Assembly (NCBI GenBank): GCA_050247515.1
Contig: JBFWUB010000006.1
Location: 124,001 to 188,000, forward strand
Source: RAM1 sp050247515
GTDB lineage: Bacteria; Pseudomonadota; Gammaproteobacteria; Burkholderiales; Burkholderiaceae_C
Length of the DNA stretch: 64,000 nucleotides
Direction of reading: 5' to 3'
Positions 45,227 to 54,546 of this stretch are shown piece after piece. The number at the start of each line of letters is the position of its first letter. Position 1 is the stretch's first letter. Position numbers and translations under genes: made by a program. Below the pieces are notes generated by a model. It did not search any database. It was not told the origin of the DNA and saw only the letters and a list, made by a program, of their open reading frames with translations.

Positions 45227-45997
45227 ATGTGCCAGCTGCTGGGCATGAACTGCAACACCCCCACTGATGTGATGTTCAGCTTCACCGGCTTTGCCGAGCG
45301 CGGCGGGCGCACCGACCATCACGCCGACGGCTGGGGCATTGCGTTTTTTGAAGACAAGGGCGTGCGCCACTTTGTGGACCACCAGGCCGCGTGCGATTCC
45401 CCCGTGGCCGAGCTGATCCGCCGCTACCCCATCAAGAGCGAAAACGTCATTGCCCACATCCGCAAGGCCACGCAGGGGGCGGTAAACCTGCAGAACTGCC
45501 ACCCGTTCATGCGCGAGCTGTGGGGCCGCTACTGGGTGTTTGCCCACAACGGCGACCTGAAGGACTTCCACCCCCGGCTGCATGGCGCCTTCCGCCCCGT
45601 GGGCGGCACCGACAGCGAGCGCGCGTTCTGCTGGATCATGCAGGAACTGGCCAAATCGCACGCCGGCGTACCCAGCGTGGACGAGCTGACCCTGACGTTG
45701 CGCGAGCTGGTGCCGCGCATTGCGGCGCACGGCACGTTCAATTTCCTGCTGTCCAACGGCCAGGCGCTGTGGGCCCATGCGTCCACGAACCTTTGCTGGG
45801 TGGAGCGGCGCCACCCGTTTGCCCATGCCCAGCTGGCCGACGACGACCTGAGCGTGGACTTTGCGCAGGCCACCACGCCGAACGACCGCGTCGCCGTGGT
45901 GGTGACCACGCCGTTGACCACCAACGAGCACTGGACGGCGTTTGCGCCCGGTGAACTGCGCGTGTTCGTCAACGGGCAGGCACAAACCGCCGCATAA
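45227..45997 (+). CDS. Class II glutamine amidotransferase, YafJ-like
   Basis: 256 residues. Met1 is followed by the nucleophile Cys2 (MCQLLGMNCN), then GGRTDHHADGWGIAF and AHIRKAT, NCHPF, the Ntn-hydrolase glutaminase pattern. YafJ proteins are stand-alone glutaminase-like domains whose acceptor is unknown. It starts 4 bases after the MFS stop and converges on gshB. Confidence 0.88.
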   Translation: MCQLLGMNCNTPTDVMFSFTGFAERGGRTDHHADGWGIAFFEDKGVRHFVDHQAACDSPVAELIRRYPIKSENVIAHIRKATQGAVNLQNCHPFMRELWGRYWVFAHNGDLKDFHPRLHGAFRPVGGTDSERAFCWIMQELAKSHAGVPSVDELTLTLRELVPRIAAHGTFNFLLSNGQALWAHASTNLCWVERRHPFAHAQLADDDLSVDFAQATTPNDRVAVVVTTPLTTNEHWTAFAPGELRVFVNGQAQTAA

Positions 45998-46005
45998 GGC
46001 GCCAC

Positions 46006-46953
46006 TCAAGGCGCGAGCACTGCCTCCAGCGCCGTGATGAACATGGCCGGCACGTCAAAGCCGGCCTGCTGCGTGATCTCCTGAAAGCAGGTGGGGCTGG
46101 TCACGTTGATTTCGGTCAGCCGGTCGCCGATCACGTCAATGCCCACCAGCAGCAGGCCGCGCGCCGCCAGCACCGGCCCCATGGCACGGGCAATCGCCCA
46201 GTCGCTGTCGGACAGCGGCTGCGCCACGCCCAGGCCACCGGCGGCCAGGTTGCCGCGCACCTCGGTGCCCTGCGGAATGCGCGCCAGGCTGAACGGCACG
46301 GCCTGGCCGCCGATGATGAGGATGCGCTTGTCGCCCTGGGCGATCTCCGGCACAAAGCGCTGGACCATGATGGTCTGGGCGCCGTCCTTGTTCAGCGTCT
46401 CGATGATGGAGCCCAGATTCAGCGCGTCGGCCTTCACGCGGAAGATGCCCATGCCGCCCATGCCGTCCAGCGGCTTGAGGATGATGTCCTGGTGCTCGGC
46501 ATGGAAGGCGCGCACCTCGTCGGCGCTGCGCGTGACCAGCGTGGGGCTCACGTACTGCGGGAACTCCATGATCGCGAGCTTTTCGGGGTGGTCGCGCAGC
46601 GTGCGGGGCTTGTTGAACACCCGGGCACCCTCGCGCTCGGCCTGCTCCAGCAAATGCGTGGCGTAGAAGTACTCGCTGTCAAACGGCGGGTCCTTGCGCA
46701 TGATGACGGCGTCAAAGTCCGCCAGCGGCATGACGGGCGTGCTGGTCTCGTTGAACCATTCGTCGTCCGCACCCGTCAGCGTGATGTTGCGCACCGCCGC
46801 ACGCACCACGCCGCCCGAGCGCCAGACCAGGTGGCGCGGCTCGCAGGCCGCGATGCGGTGGCCGCGGCGCTGCGCTTCGCGCATCATGGAAAAGGTCGTG
46901 TCCTTGTAGATCTTGAAGGATTCGAGCGGGTCGGCGACAAAGAGGATGTTCAT
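46006..46953 (-). CDS. gshB: Glutathione synthetase
   Basis: 315 residues, the normal GshB length. It joins gamma-glutamylcysteine and glycine using ATP. Typical parts: N-terminal MNILFVADPLESFKIYKDTTF, the substrate-binding MRKDPPFD, ATP-grasp DIILKPLDGMGGMGIFR and the ending GIDVIGDRLTEINVTSPT. gshA lies 4 kb away on the same strand with benE, ridA and kup between them. Confidence 0.97.
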   Translation of the reverse strand: MNILFVADPLESFKIYKDTTFSMMREAQRRGHRIAACEPRHLVWRSGGVVRAAVRNITLTGADDEWFNETSTPVMPLADFDAVIMRKDPPFDSEYFYATHLLEQAEREGARVFNKPRTLRDHPEKLAIMEFPQYVSPTLVTRSADEVRAFHAEHQDIILKPLDGMGGMGIFRVKADALNLGSIIETLNKDGAQTIMVQRFVPEIAQGDKRILIIGGQAVPFSLARIPQGTEVRGNLAAGGLGVAQPLSDSDWAIARAMGPVLAARGLLLVGIDVIGDRLTEINVTSPTCFQEITQQAGFDVPAMFITALEAVLAP

Positions 46954-46981
46954 GGCGGTCGTTGATGTGACTTTCGGGGGA

Positions 46982-47056
46982 CCACCGCGGAGCCGGCTTT
47001 GCCGGGCCGCTGGTGGTGCCCCCTTGAGGGGGAGGCGGCGTCAGCCGCTGCGGGGG
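46982..47056 (-). repeat. Triple-hairpin dispersed repeat, copy A
   Basis: Stem 1 CCACC-GCGG with an inner CCGGC/GCCGG hairpin, closing CCGC-T-GGTGG. Stem 2 is CCCCC/GGGGG with loop TTGA. Stem 3 is GCGGC/GCCGC with loop GTCA, then a GGGGG end. Strand is given as that of the gene entering the GGGGG side. The last codons and stop of benE lie inside it. Confidence 0.85.
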
Positions 47057-48222
47057 TGGGCATACTGTTGCACAAACAAGGCCATCGCGCCTGCGACGAC
47101 GCCCCAAAACGCCGACCCGATCCCGGCTATTGAGACACCACTGAGCGTGACCAGGAAAGTGATGAGCGCGGCCTCGCGGTGGCTGTCGTCCTTCAATGCC
47201 ACGGCCAGGCCGCTGCCGATGGTGCCCAGCAGCGCCAGACCGGCAATGGCCACCACAAGCTCTTTGGGGAAGGCCGTGAGCAGCCCCGTGACCGCCGCGC
47301 CAAAAATCCCGATCAGCACGTACAGCACCCCGCACGACGCCGCCGCCGTGTAGCGCCTGGCCGGGTCCTCATGCGCCTCGCGGCCCATGCAGATGGCCGC
47401 GGTGATGGCCGACAGGCACAGTGCAAAGGCGCCAAACGGCGCCAGCACCAGCATGGCCACGCCGGTGACGGTGATGAGTCTGGAGATGGGCATGTCGTAC
47501 CCCGCCGCGCGGATCGCCGCCACGCCCGGCAGGTTCTGCGAGGCCATGGTCACCACAAACAGCGGCAGCGCCAGGCTGGTGATGGCGCCCAGGCTGAACG
47601 ACGGCGCGGTGAACACGGGCACGGCAAAGTCCAGCGTCACGCGCGACCACACCATGCTGCCGCTGGCGGCTGCATGGACAACCGCCACGGCCAGCGTCAA
47701 CACCACGGCGTAACGCGGCGCCCACCGCTTGCCCAGCAGGTAGGTGCCCAGCATCAGCAGCACCAGGGCCAGCGCCGTCTGCGCGGCGGCAAACGCCTGC
47801 AGACCAAAGCGCGCCAGCACGCCGGCCAGCAGCGCCGATGCAATGGCCATGGGGATGCGGTTCATGACCCGTTCAAACCAGCCGGTAACGCCCGCCAGCG
47901 TGATCAGCGCGCCGCACACCAGAAAGGCGCCCACGGCCTCGGCCATGGAAAAGCCGCCCGCCAGCCCGGCGGTGGCCAGCACCGCCGCGCCGGGCGTGGA
48001 CCAGGCCACCATGACCGGCTGGCGCAGCACCAGCGAGGGAATGGCGGTGCACAGGCCCATGCCCAGGCCCAGCGCCCACATCCATGAGCTGATCAACTCG
48101 GGCGTGGCGTTGAACGCCTGCGCTGCCTGGAACACGATGGCCACCGAGCTGGTAAAGCCCACCAGCACCGCCACAAAGCCGGCGGTAAAGGCCGACAGGC
48201 TCAGGTCCTTGAAAAATCGCAT
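47041..48222 (-). CDS. benE: Benzoate/H+ symporter family protein
   Basis: 393 residues with about 12 hydrophobic helices. MRFFKDLSLSAFTAGFVAVLVGFTSSVAIVFQAA starts the family; the middle has LVLRQPVMVAWSTPGAAVLAT and later SLGAITSLALPLFVVTMASQNLPG. The family imports benzoate, but no catabolic genes are near, so the substrate is open. I chose the ATG at 48222. The last five residues (HPRSG) and the stop are provided by dispersed-repeat copy A. Confidence 0.88.
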   Translation of the reverse strand: MRFFKDLSLSAFTAGFVAVLVGFTSSVAIVFQAAQAFNATPELISSWMWALGLGMGLCTAIPSLVLRQPVMVAWSTPGAAVLATAGLAGGFSMAEAVGAFLVCGALITLAGVTGWFERVMNRIPMAIASALLAGVLARFGLQAFAAAQTALALVLLMLGTYLLGKRWAPRYAVVLTLAVAVVHAAASGSMVWSRVTLDFAVPVFTAPSFSLGAITSLALPLFVVTMASQNLPGVAAIRAAGYDMPISRLITVTGVAMLVLAPFGAFALCLSAITAAICMGREAHEDPARRYTAAASCGVLYVLIGIFGAAVTGLLTAFPKELVVAIAGLALLGTIGSGLAVALKDDSHREAALITFLVTLSGVSIAGIGSAFWGVVAGAMALFVQQYAHPRSG

Positions 48223-48293
48223 GGCGCCGATTCTGCCCGGCGCGCGGCCATGGTGCACAGTAGAGGCTTGTGAACAGCAGACAAGGCAAGGAC

Positions 48294-48770
48294 ATGAGCG
48301 ACACACGCGCACAACGGTTCGCCGCCGAAGCGGCCCGGCTGGGCCATGACTTCAGCGGCCCGCTGCAGATCGGCGGCAACTATGTCTCCACCCTCAAGCA
48401 TGGCGGCGTGCTGCACATCAGCGGCCAGGTGCCGCGCGTGGGCAGTGAGGTGGTGGTGGTGGGCGAGGCCGGCACCGACGTGACGCTGGAGCGCGCGCAG
48501 CACGCCGCCCAGGTCTGCGCCATGCGCGCACTGGTGCTGATTGCGCAGGCCGAGGGCTCGCTGGACGCTGTGCAGCAGGTGCTGAGCGTGCGCGTGTACA
48601 CGCGCAGCGCGCCCGGCTTCACCCAGCAAAGCGAGGTGGCCAACGCCGCGTCTGATCTGCTGGTGCGCGTGCTCGGCCCGGCCGGCACGCACACACGTAC
48701 CTCGGTGGGCGTGGCGCAGCTGCCCAAGGGCGCGGCGGTCGAGCTGGACATGACCGTGGCCGTGGCCTGA
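48294..48770 (+). CDS. RidA/YjgF-family protein
   Basis: 158 residues, one of the longer RidA-like groups. The core shows VLHISGQVPR and the C-terminal strand VELDMTVAVA. Classical RidA proteins hydrolyse reactive imines; this longer group has no fixed function and the conserved Arg of active RidA is not clearly placed. ATG 48294 has an AAGGCAAGG site; a GTG at 48270 is less likely. It is convergent to kup and divergent from benE. Confidence 0.82.
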   Translation: MSDTRAQRFAAEAARLGHDFSGPLQIGGNYVSTLKHGGVLHISGQVPRVGSEVVVVGEAGTDVTLERAQHAAQVCAMRALVLIAQAEGSLDAVQQVLSVRVYTRSAPGFTQQSEVANAASDLLVRVLGPAGTHTRTSVGVAQLPKGAAVELDMTVAVA

Positions 48771-48788
48771 GGGCCCGCCACCAGCAGC

Positions 48789-50657
48789 CTAGATCTCGAT
48801 CTTGCTGCCCAGCTCCACCACCGAGTTGTTCGGCAGGTTCAGGAAGTCGGCCGCGCCGCTGGCGTTGTGGTGCATCTGGGCAAACAGCTTTTCACGCCAC
48901 GCAGCCATGCCGCCGCCAATGGTGGGCACCACCACATCGCGCGACAGGAAATAGCTGGTGCTCATGGGCGCCAGCTCGCAGCCGCGGGCGCGGATCTGCT
49001 CCAGCGCGCGCGGCAGGTCGGGGTCGTTCTTGAAGCCGTAATGCACCACGACCTGCCAGCAGTTGTGGCCCAGTGATTCGATGGCCAGGCGCTTGTCCAG
49101 CCCGATCCAGGGCACCTCGTGGCTGCGCACCGTGACAAACAGGTTGTGTTCGTGCAGCACCTTGTTGTGCTTGAGGTTGTGCAAGAGCGCATTGGGCACG
49201 GTCCCTGGTTCGGCCGTCAGGAATACGGCTGAGCCTTCCACCCGCGCTGGCGGGCTGACGAACACCGCCTCCAGAAAGCTCTTGAGGTCAATGGCGTCGG
49301 CGCGCAGCTTCTGGTTGAGCAGCTCGCGGCCCTGCTTCCAGGTCATCATGAGCGTGAAGATCGCGCCGCCGATCAACAGCGGGAACCAGCCGCCGTGGAA
49401 CAGCTTGAGCATGTTGGAGCTGAAGAACGCCAGATCCACGACGAAGAAGATGCCGGTGGCGGCAACGCACAGCGCCAGCGGGTACTTCCAGCCGTAGCGG
49501 ATCACAAAGAACGTGAGGGTGGTGGTGATCAGCATGTCCAGCGTGACGGCAATGCCATAGGCCGCAGCCAGGTTGCTGGACGAGCGGAACATCACCACGG
49601 CCAGCACGATCGCCACGAACAGGCCCCAGTTGACGAACGGGATGTAGATCTGGCCGGTGTCGCGCACACTGGTGTGCTGGATGTTCAGGCGCGGCAGGTA
49701 GCCCAGCTGGATCACCTGCTTGGTCACGCTGAACGCGCCGGTGATCAGCGCCTGCGATGCAATCACCGTCGCCATCGTGGCCAGCAGCACCAGCGGAATC
49801 AGCGCCCAGTCGGGCGCCATCAGGTAGAACGGGTTCTTGATGGCGTCGGGGTTGTCCAGCAACAGCGCGCCCTGGCCAAAGTAATTGAGCGTGAGGGCTG
49901 GCATGGCCACGGTGAACCAGGCCAGGCGGATCGGCCGCTTGCCGAAATGGCCCAGGTCCGCGTAAAGCGCCTCGGCGCCCGTGACGCACAGCACCACCGC
50001 GCCCAGGATGATGAAGGTGGTGCCGGGGTTGGTGAACATGAAGCCCAGCGCGTGGTGCGGGCTGATGGCGGCCAGGATTTCGGGATGGCGCACGATGTGG
50101 GACACGCCCAGCACCGCCAGCGCCATGAACCAGGCGAGCGTGATCGGCCCGAAGAATCTGCCAATGCCACCGGTGCCGCGCTTTTGCACGGCAAACAGGC
50201 CAAACAGGATCACCAGCGTGAGCGGGATCACATACTGTTTGAACGCGGGTGAGACGACCTCCAGGCCCTCCACGGCCGAGAGCACCGAGATCGCCGGTGT
50301 GATGACACCGTCGCCATAAAACAATGAGGTGCCGAAGATGCCGATGCCCAGCAGCCATTTGCGCAAGGCGGGCTTGTCCTTCACCGCCTGCGATGCCAGC
50401 GCCAGCATGGCGATCAGTCCGCCTTCGCCGTGGTTGTCGGCGCGCAGCACCAGTACCACGTACTTGATGGACACAATGACCGTCAGTGTCCAGAAGAAGA
50501 TCGACAGGACGCCATACACGTTGGCATGGGTGAATGGAACATGCCCCGAGCCGAAGACTTCCTTGACGGCATACAGGACGCTGGTGCCGATGTCGCCGTA
50601 AACAACACCGATGGCGCCCAGGGTCAGCGCCGCGAGAGAGGATTTGGATGCAGACAC
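48789..50657 (-). CDS. kup: Potassium transport protein Kup
   Basis: 622 residues. The signature LGAIGVVYGDIGTSVLYAVKEVF opens the protein, twelve hydrophobic helices follow, and a C-terminal cytoplasmic domain ends it. Kup is a low-affinity K+/H+ uptake protein. The GTG start at 50657 was chosen because it gives the normal N-terminus and has GGGG-rich sequence before it; the longer frame up to 50702 is unlikely. It follows gshA after a spacer that contains repeat copy B. Confidence 0.95.
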   Translation of the reverse strand: MSASKSSLAALTLGAIGVVYGDIGTSVLYAVKEVFGSGHVPFTHANVYGVLSIFFWTLTVIVSIKYVVLVLRADNHGEGGLIAMLALASQAVKDKPALRKWLLGIGIFGTSLFYGDGVITPAISVLSAVEGLEVVSPAFKQYVIPLTLVILFGLFAVQKRGTGGIGRFFGPITLAWFMALAVLGVSHIVRHPEILAAISPHHALGFMFTNPGTTFIILGAVVLCVTGAEALYADLGHFGKRPIRLAWFTVAMPALTLNYFGQGALLLDNPDAIKNPFYLMAPDWALIPLVLLATMATVIASQALITGAFSVTKQVIQLGYLPRLNIQHTSVRDTGQIYIPFVNWGLFVAIVLAVVMFRSSSNLAAAYGIAVTLDMLITTTLTFFVIRYGWKYPLALCVAATGIFFVVDLAFFSSNMLKLFHGGWFPLLIGGAIFTLMMTWKQGRELLNQKLRADAIDLKSFLEAVFVSPPARVEGSAVFLTAEPGTVPNALLHNLKHNKVLHEHNLFVTVRSHEVPWIGLDKRLAIESLGHNCWQVVVHYGFKNDPDLPRALEQIRARGCELAPMSTSYFLSRDVVVPTIGGGMAAWREKLFAQMHHNASGAADFLNLPNNSVVELGSKIEI

Positions 50658-50787
50658 ACAACCACCCCTTGTTGCCGGCCTGGTGCGCCAGCGGGGTTCC
50701 ATAGCTTCGGGACCGCTATTGTGCGCCTGCGGCCTGCGCGCCGCACCTCTTGTTGCAACGCAACAACGAGGTGGGGCTATTCCAGTG

Positions 50788-50863
50788 CTACCGCGGAACC
50801 GGCTACGCCGGGCCGCTGGTAGCGCCCCCCTGAGGGGGGAGGCGCCGCAGGCGCTTCGGGGGG
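50788..50863 (-). repeat. Triple-hairpin dispersed repeat, copy B
   Basis: Same plan as copy A: stem 1 CTACC-GCGG .. CCGC-T-GGTAG with inner CCGGC/GCCGG, stem 2 CCCCCC/GGGGGG, stem 3 GCGCC/GGCGC, then GGGGGG. The outer stem changes C to T on one side and G to A on the other, keeping the pair. The gshA stop codon begins at the next base. Confidence 0.88.
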
Positions 50864-52159
50864 TTAGTCATACGTCTCCGCATCCGGGTCCGTGGCTTCC
50901 ATCTCGTAGCTGGCAGCGAGCATGGCCAGGCGGGCGATCACGCCGTACATGTAAAAGCGGTTCGGTGCGCTCGCACCAGGCTTCATGCCAGGCTGAGGTA
51001 AGTGCGTACTCTCAGCAAACGCCAGGGGCACAAAGCTGGCGCCAGGGGCGTTCAGGTTTTCGTCTACGCCGCGCTCCGCATGAATGCGGTAGAAGCCGCC
51101 CACCACATAGCGGTCCATCATGTAGACCACGGGCTCGGCCACCGCATCGTTCATGCGCTCGTTGGTCAGCACGCCTTCCTGGATGATGACCTGGCTGACT
51201 TCCTGGCCGTCCTTGACGACGGCCATCTTGTTCTTTGTCTTGCGGTTCAGCGCATCCAGGTCCTTGACGTCACGCACGGTCATGATGCCCATGCCGTAGG
51301 TACCGTTGTCGGCCTTCACCACCACAAACGGCTTTTCGTTGATGCCGTATTCCTTGTACTTCTTGCGGATCTTCGTCAGCAGCGCGTCCACATTGGTGCT
51401 CAGGCACTCCATGCCCGTGCCTTCGGCAAAGTTGACCTCGCCGCAGATGTTGAACATCGGGTTGATCAGCCAGGGGTCTATGCCCAGCAGTTTGCCGAAG
51501 CGTTTGGAAACCTCTTCATAGCTCTTGAAGTGGTTGCTCTTGCGGCGCACGCTCCAGCCCGCATGCAGCGGGGGCAGCAGGTACTGCTCGTGCAGGTCCT
51601 CCAGGATGCCGGGGGCGCCGGCCGACAGGTCGTTGTTCAGCAGGATGGTGCAGGGGTCAAAGTCCTTCAGCCCCAGGCGGCGCTTGCTGCGGATCACCGG
51701 CTCCAGCGTGATCTGCTCGCCCGTGGGCAGGTCAATCACCGTGGGCACCTTGATGTCGGGGCTGATGGAGCCGATGCGCACGTTCAGCCCGGCCATGTGA
51801 AAGATGCGCTTGAGCTGCGCCACATTGCTCAGGTAGAAGGTGTTGCGCGTGTGGTTTTCGGGGATGACCAGCAGGTTCTTGGCCTCGGGGCAGATCTTTT
51901 CGATCGCGGCCATGGCCGACTGCACCGCCAGCGGCAGCATCTCGGGCGTCAGGTTGTTCCAGCCGCCGGGGTACAGGTTGGTGTCGACCGGGGCCAGCTT
52001 GAAACCCGCGTTGCGGATGTCCACCGAGCTGTAGAACGGCGGGGTGTGCTCCATCCATTCCAGGCGGAACCAGCGCTCGATGGCCGGCATGGAGTCGAGT
52101 ACACGTTGCTCGAGCTCGTTGATCGGCCCCGTCAGGGCGGTAATTAAGTGGGGAACCAT
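50864..52159 (-). CDS. gshA: Glutamate-cysteine ligase (beta/gammaproteobacterial type II)
   Basis: 431 residues. It makes gamma-glutamylcysteine, the first step to glutathione. This is the form unlike E. coli GshA: MVPHLITALTGPINELEQRVL, FRLEWMEHTPPFYSSVDIRNAGFKLAPVDTNLYPGG, and an ATP-grasp-like core with VVKADNGTYGMGIM. It begins 14 bases after proA, so it is the tail of the leuS-lptE-holA-proA-gshA string. Its TAA directly abuts repeat copy B. Confidence 0.93.
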   Translation of the reverse strand: MVPHLITALTGPINELEQRVLDSMPAIERWFRLEWMEHTPPFYSSVDIRNAGFKLAPVDTNLYPGGWNNLTPEMLPLAVQSAMAAIEKICPEAKNLLVIPENHTRNTFYLSNVAQLKRIFHMAGLNVRIGSISPDIKVPTVIDLPTGEQITLEPVIRSKRRLGLKDFDPCTILLNNDLSAGAPGILEDLHEQYLLPPLHAGWSVRRKSNHFKSYEEVSKRFGKLLGIDPWLINPMFNICGEVNFAEGTGMECLSTNVDALLTKIRKKYKEYGINEKPFVVVKADNGTYGMGIMTVRDVKDLDALNRKTKNKMAVVKDGQEVSQVIIQEGVLTNERMNDAVAEPVVYMMDRYVVGGFYRIHAERGVDENLNAPGASFVPLAFAESTHLPQPGMKPGASAPNRFYMYGVIARLAMLAASYEMEATDPDAETYD

Positions 52160-52173
52160 GCTGGCCTGTTGTT

Positions 52174-53454
52174 TTAAGTTCTGATCTCACCTTGGCCCAG
52201 AACGACGTATTTCAAGGAGGTGAGGCCTTCGATGCCGACCGGGCCGCGCGCGTGGAACTTGTCGGTGCTGATGCCGATTTCAGCGCCCAGCCCGTACTCG
52301 AAACCATCGGCGAAGCGGGTGCTTGCATTCACCATCACGCTCGCCGAATCAACCTCGCGCAGGAAGCGCTGGGCATGCATGTGGTCGCGCGTGAGGATGG
52401 CGTCGGTGTGGTGGGACGAATAGCGGTTGATGTGCTCGATGGCCTCGTCCAGGCCCGCCACCACCTTGACGCTGATGATGGGCGCCAGGTATTCCTCGGA
52501 CCAGTCCTGTTCGGTCGCGGCCTGCAGGTTGGCACCGCTCACGGCCGCCAGGATGGCTCGCGCCTCGGCGTCGCAGCGCATCTCCACCCCCTTGGCGGCA
52601 TAGACCGCACCGATCAGCGGCAGGAATTGCGCCGCCACGCCGCGCGCGACCAGCAGGCCTTCGCTGGCGTTGCAGGGGCTGTACTTCTGGGTCTTGGCGT
52701 TGTCGGCCACCTTGACGGCCATGGCAATGTCGCAGGGGTCGTCCACATACACATGGCAGTTGCCATCCAGGTGCTTGATGACCGGCACCCTGGCGTCGCG
52801 GCTGATGCGCTCGATCAGGCTCTTGCCGCCGCGCGGGATGATCACGTCCACATACTGCGGCATGGCAATCAGCTGGCCCACGGCCTCGCGGTCGGTGGTC
52901 TGCACCAACTGCACCGCATCGGCGGGCAGGCCGCTGTCGGTCAGGGCCTGCTGCACCAGTTTTGCCAGGGCCTTGTTGGAGTCAATGGCTTCCGAGCCGC
53001 CGCGCAGGATGCAGGCGTTGCCGCTCTTGATGCTCAGGCTGGCGGCCTCGATGGTCACATTGGGCCGGCTTTCGAAAATCATGCCGAACACGCCGATGGG
53101 CACGCGCATCTGGCCCACGCGGATGCCGCTGGGCTGCTGCTTCATGCCGATGATTTCACCGATCACGTCGGGCATGGTGGCCAGCTGCTCGCAGCCTTCG
53201 GCCACGGTCTCGATGACCCGGGGTGTGAGCTTGAGCCGGTCCACCATGGGCGCGCTCAGGCCGTTGGCGGTGGCGCGTTCAATATCCCTGGCGTTGTCGG
53301 TCTGCAGGGCCTGCACATTGGCGCGCAGCAGTGCAGCCAGTGTGCGCAACGCCTTTGCCTTGGTGGCCGCATCAGCGCGAGCCATCAGGGCCGACGCCTG
53401 GCGGGCCTGCAGGCCCACGGTCTGCATGTATTCAGCGATGTTCAGCGCATTCAT
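52174..53454 (-). CDS. proA: Gamma-glutamyl phosphate reductase
   Basis: 426 residues of the aldehyde dehydrogenase superfamily. It reduces glutamyl phosphate to glutamate semialdehyde in proline synthesis. The catalytic Cys lies in KYSPCNASEG; other blocks are FGMIFESRPNVTIEAASLSIKSGNACILRGG and MVNASTRFADGFEYGLGAEIGIS. The start overlaps the holA stop in an ATGA, so it is translationally coupled. proB is not in the window. Confidence 0.97.
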   Translation of the reverse strand: MNALNIAEYMQTVGLQARQASALMARADAATKAKALRTLAALLRANVQALQTDNARDIERATANGLSAPMVDRLKLTPRVIETVAEGCEQLATMPDVIGEIIGMKQQPSGIRVGQMRVPIGVFGMIFESRPNVTIEAASLSIKSGNACILRGGSEAIDSNKALAKLVQQALTDSGLPADAVQLVQTTDREAVGQLIAMPQYVDVIIPRGGKSLIERISRDARVPVIKHLDGNCHVYVDDPCDIAMAVKVADNAKTQKYSPCNASEGLLVARGVAAQFLPLIGAVYAAKGVEMRCDAEARAILAAVSGANLQAATEQDWSEEYLAPIISVKVVAGLDEAIEHINRYSSHHTDAILTRDHMHAQRFLREVDSASVMVNASTRFADGFEYGLGAEIGISTDKFHARGPVGIEGLTSLKYVVLGQGEIRT

Positions 53455-54533
53455 GCGGGGATTTTACGGGCGGGGGTGTTTTGCTGCACCGCGCACTCGC
53501 GGCACAGCGCCAGCGCCAGCCGGTGCAGGGCCTGCCAGCCATCGGTGGGCCAGCCGGGCGCCTTCAGGCCCTTGACGATGCCGTCCACCAGGTGGGCCGA
53601 GTGCAGCAGGTTGTCGATGGCCACCGGCGTCAGGCGCGGCAGCACGCGTTCAAACAGGCGCTCTTTCACACCCCACACGCGCTGCTCACGCAGCGCCATG
53701 GGCAGCGGGCGGCCGGCGGCCATGGCGTCTTTCACGCGCTTGAGCGCGCGGATGTCCTCGGCCAGCGTGTAGTGCACCAGCACCTCGGCCTCGCCCTCGG
53801 CCTGCAAGCCGTCCAGCATGCGCTGCACGCGCGCCGCCTGGCCGGCCAGCACGGCCTCGGACAGCTTGAACACGTCATACCGCGCCACGTTCAGCACGGC
53901 GCTTTCCACCTGGTTGAAGCCGAGCTCGCCCTCGGGGTACAGCAGCGCGAGCTTCTGGATTTCCTGGTGGGCCGCCAGCAGGTTGCCCTCGACCCGGTCG
54001 GCAAAGAACTGCAGCGCACGCTGGCCTTCGTCGCCAGCCGCGATGCGCTGGCCCTGGCGCGCCAGGCGCTGCGCGATCCACTGCGGCAGCGCGGCGCGAT
54101 CCACCGGATCCACCTGGATGGTCACGCCAAAGCTGTCCAGCGCGCCAAACCAGGCGCCGCCTTTGGTCACCTTGTCCAGCCGCGGCAGGATCACCAGCGT
54201 CAGCGTGGAATCATTGCCCTGCGAGCTTTCGGCCAGCTGCTGCAGCGCGGGGCTGCCTTCCTTGCCCGGCTTGCCCGAGGGGATGCGGATTTCCACGATC
54301 TGCTTGTCGGCAAACAGGCTCAGGCTGCCGCCCGCGGCCAGCACCTCGCTCCAGTCGAAATGCGCGCCGGCCACGGTGTGCACCGTGCGCTCGGTGTAGC
54401 CCTGCTCGCGTGCCAGCGCGCGGATGGCGTCGGCCGCTTCCTGGATCAGCAGGGGCTCGTCGCCATGCAGCGTGTACAGCGGCTTCAGGCCGCGTTGCAG
54501 GTGCTGGCTGAGCTGGGCGGCGGCGAGTTGCAT
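53451..54533 (-). CDS. holA: DNA polymerase III delta subunit
   Basis: 360 residues of the clamp-loader delta subunit. Blocks include PLYTLHGDEPLLIQEAADAIR, VEIRIPSGKPGKEG, ILPRLDKVTKGGAWFGALD and the C-terminal YTLAEDIRALKR. It opens the beta clamp with the gamma complex. ATG 54533 gives the usual N-terminus. It lies 13 bases after lptE and overlaps proA. Confidence 0.95.
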   Translation of the reverse strand: MQLAAAQLSQHLQRGLKPLYTLHGDEPLLIQEAADAIRALAREQGYTERTVHTVAGAHFDWSEVLAAGGSLSLFADKQIVEIRIPSGKPGKEGSPALQQLAESSQGNDSTLTLVILPRLDKVTKGGAWFGALDSFGVTIQVDPVDRAALPQWIAQRLARQGQRIAAGDEGQRALQFFADRVEGNLLAAHQEIQKLALLYPEGELGFNQVESAVLNVARYDVFKLSEAVLAGQAARVQRMLDGLQAEGEAEVLVHYTLAEDIRALKRVKDAMAAGRPLPMALREQRVWGVKERLFERVLPRLTPVAIDNLLHSAHLVDGIVKGLKAPGWPTDGWQALHRLALALCRECAVQQNTPARKIPA

Positions 54534-54546
54534 GGGTGGTGCGGGG

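Noticed and set aside
53461..53466. TAAAAT six bases before the proA ATG, like a leaderless promoter
   Set aside because: The same bases are the last codons of holA (Lys-Ile), and proA overlaps the holA stop, so coupling explains the start better.
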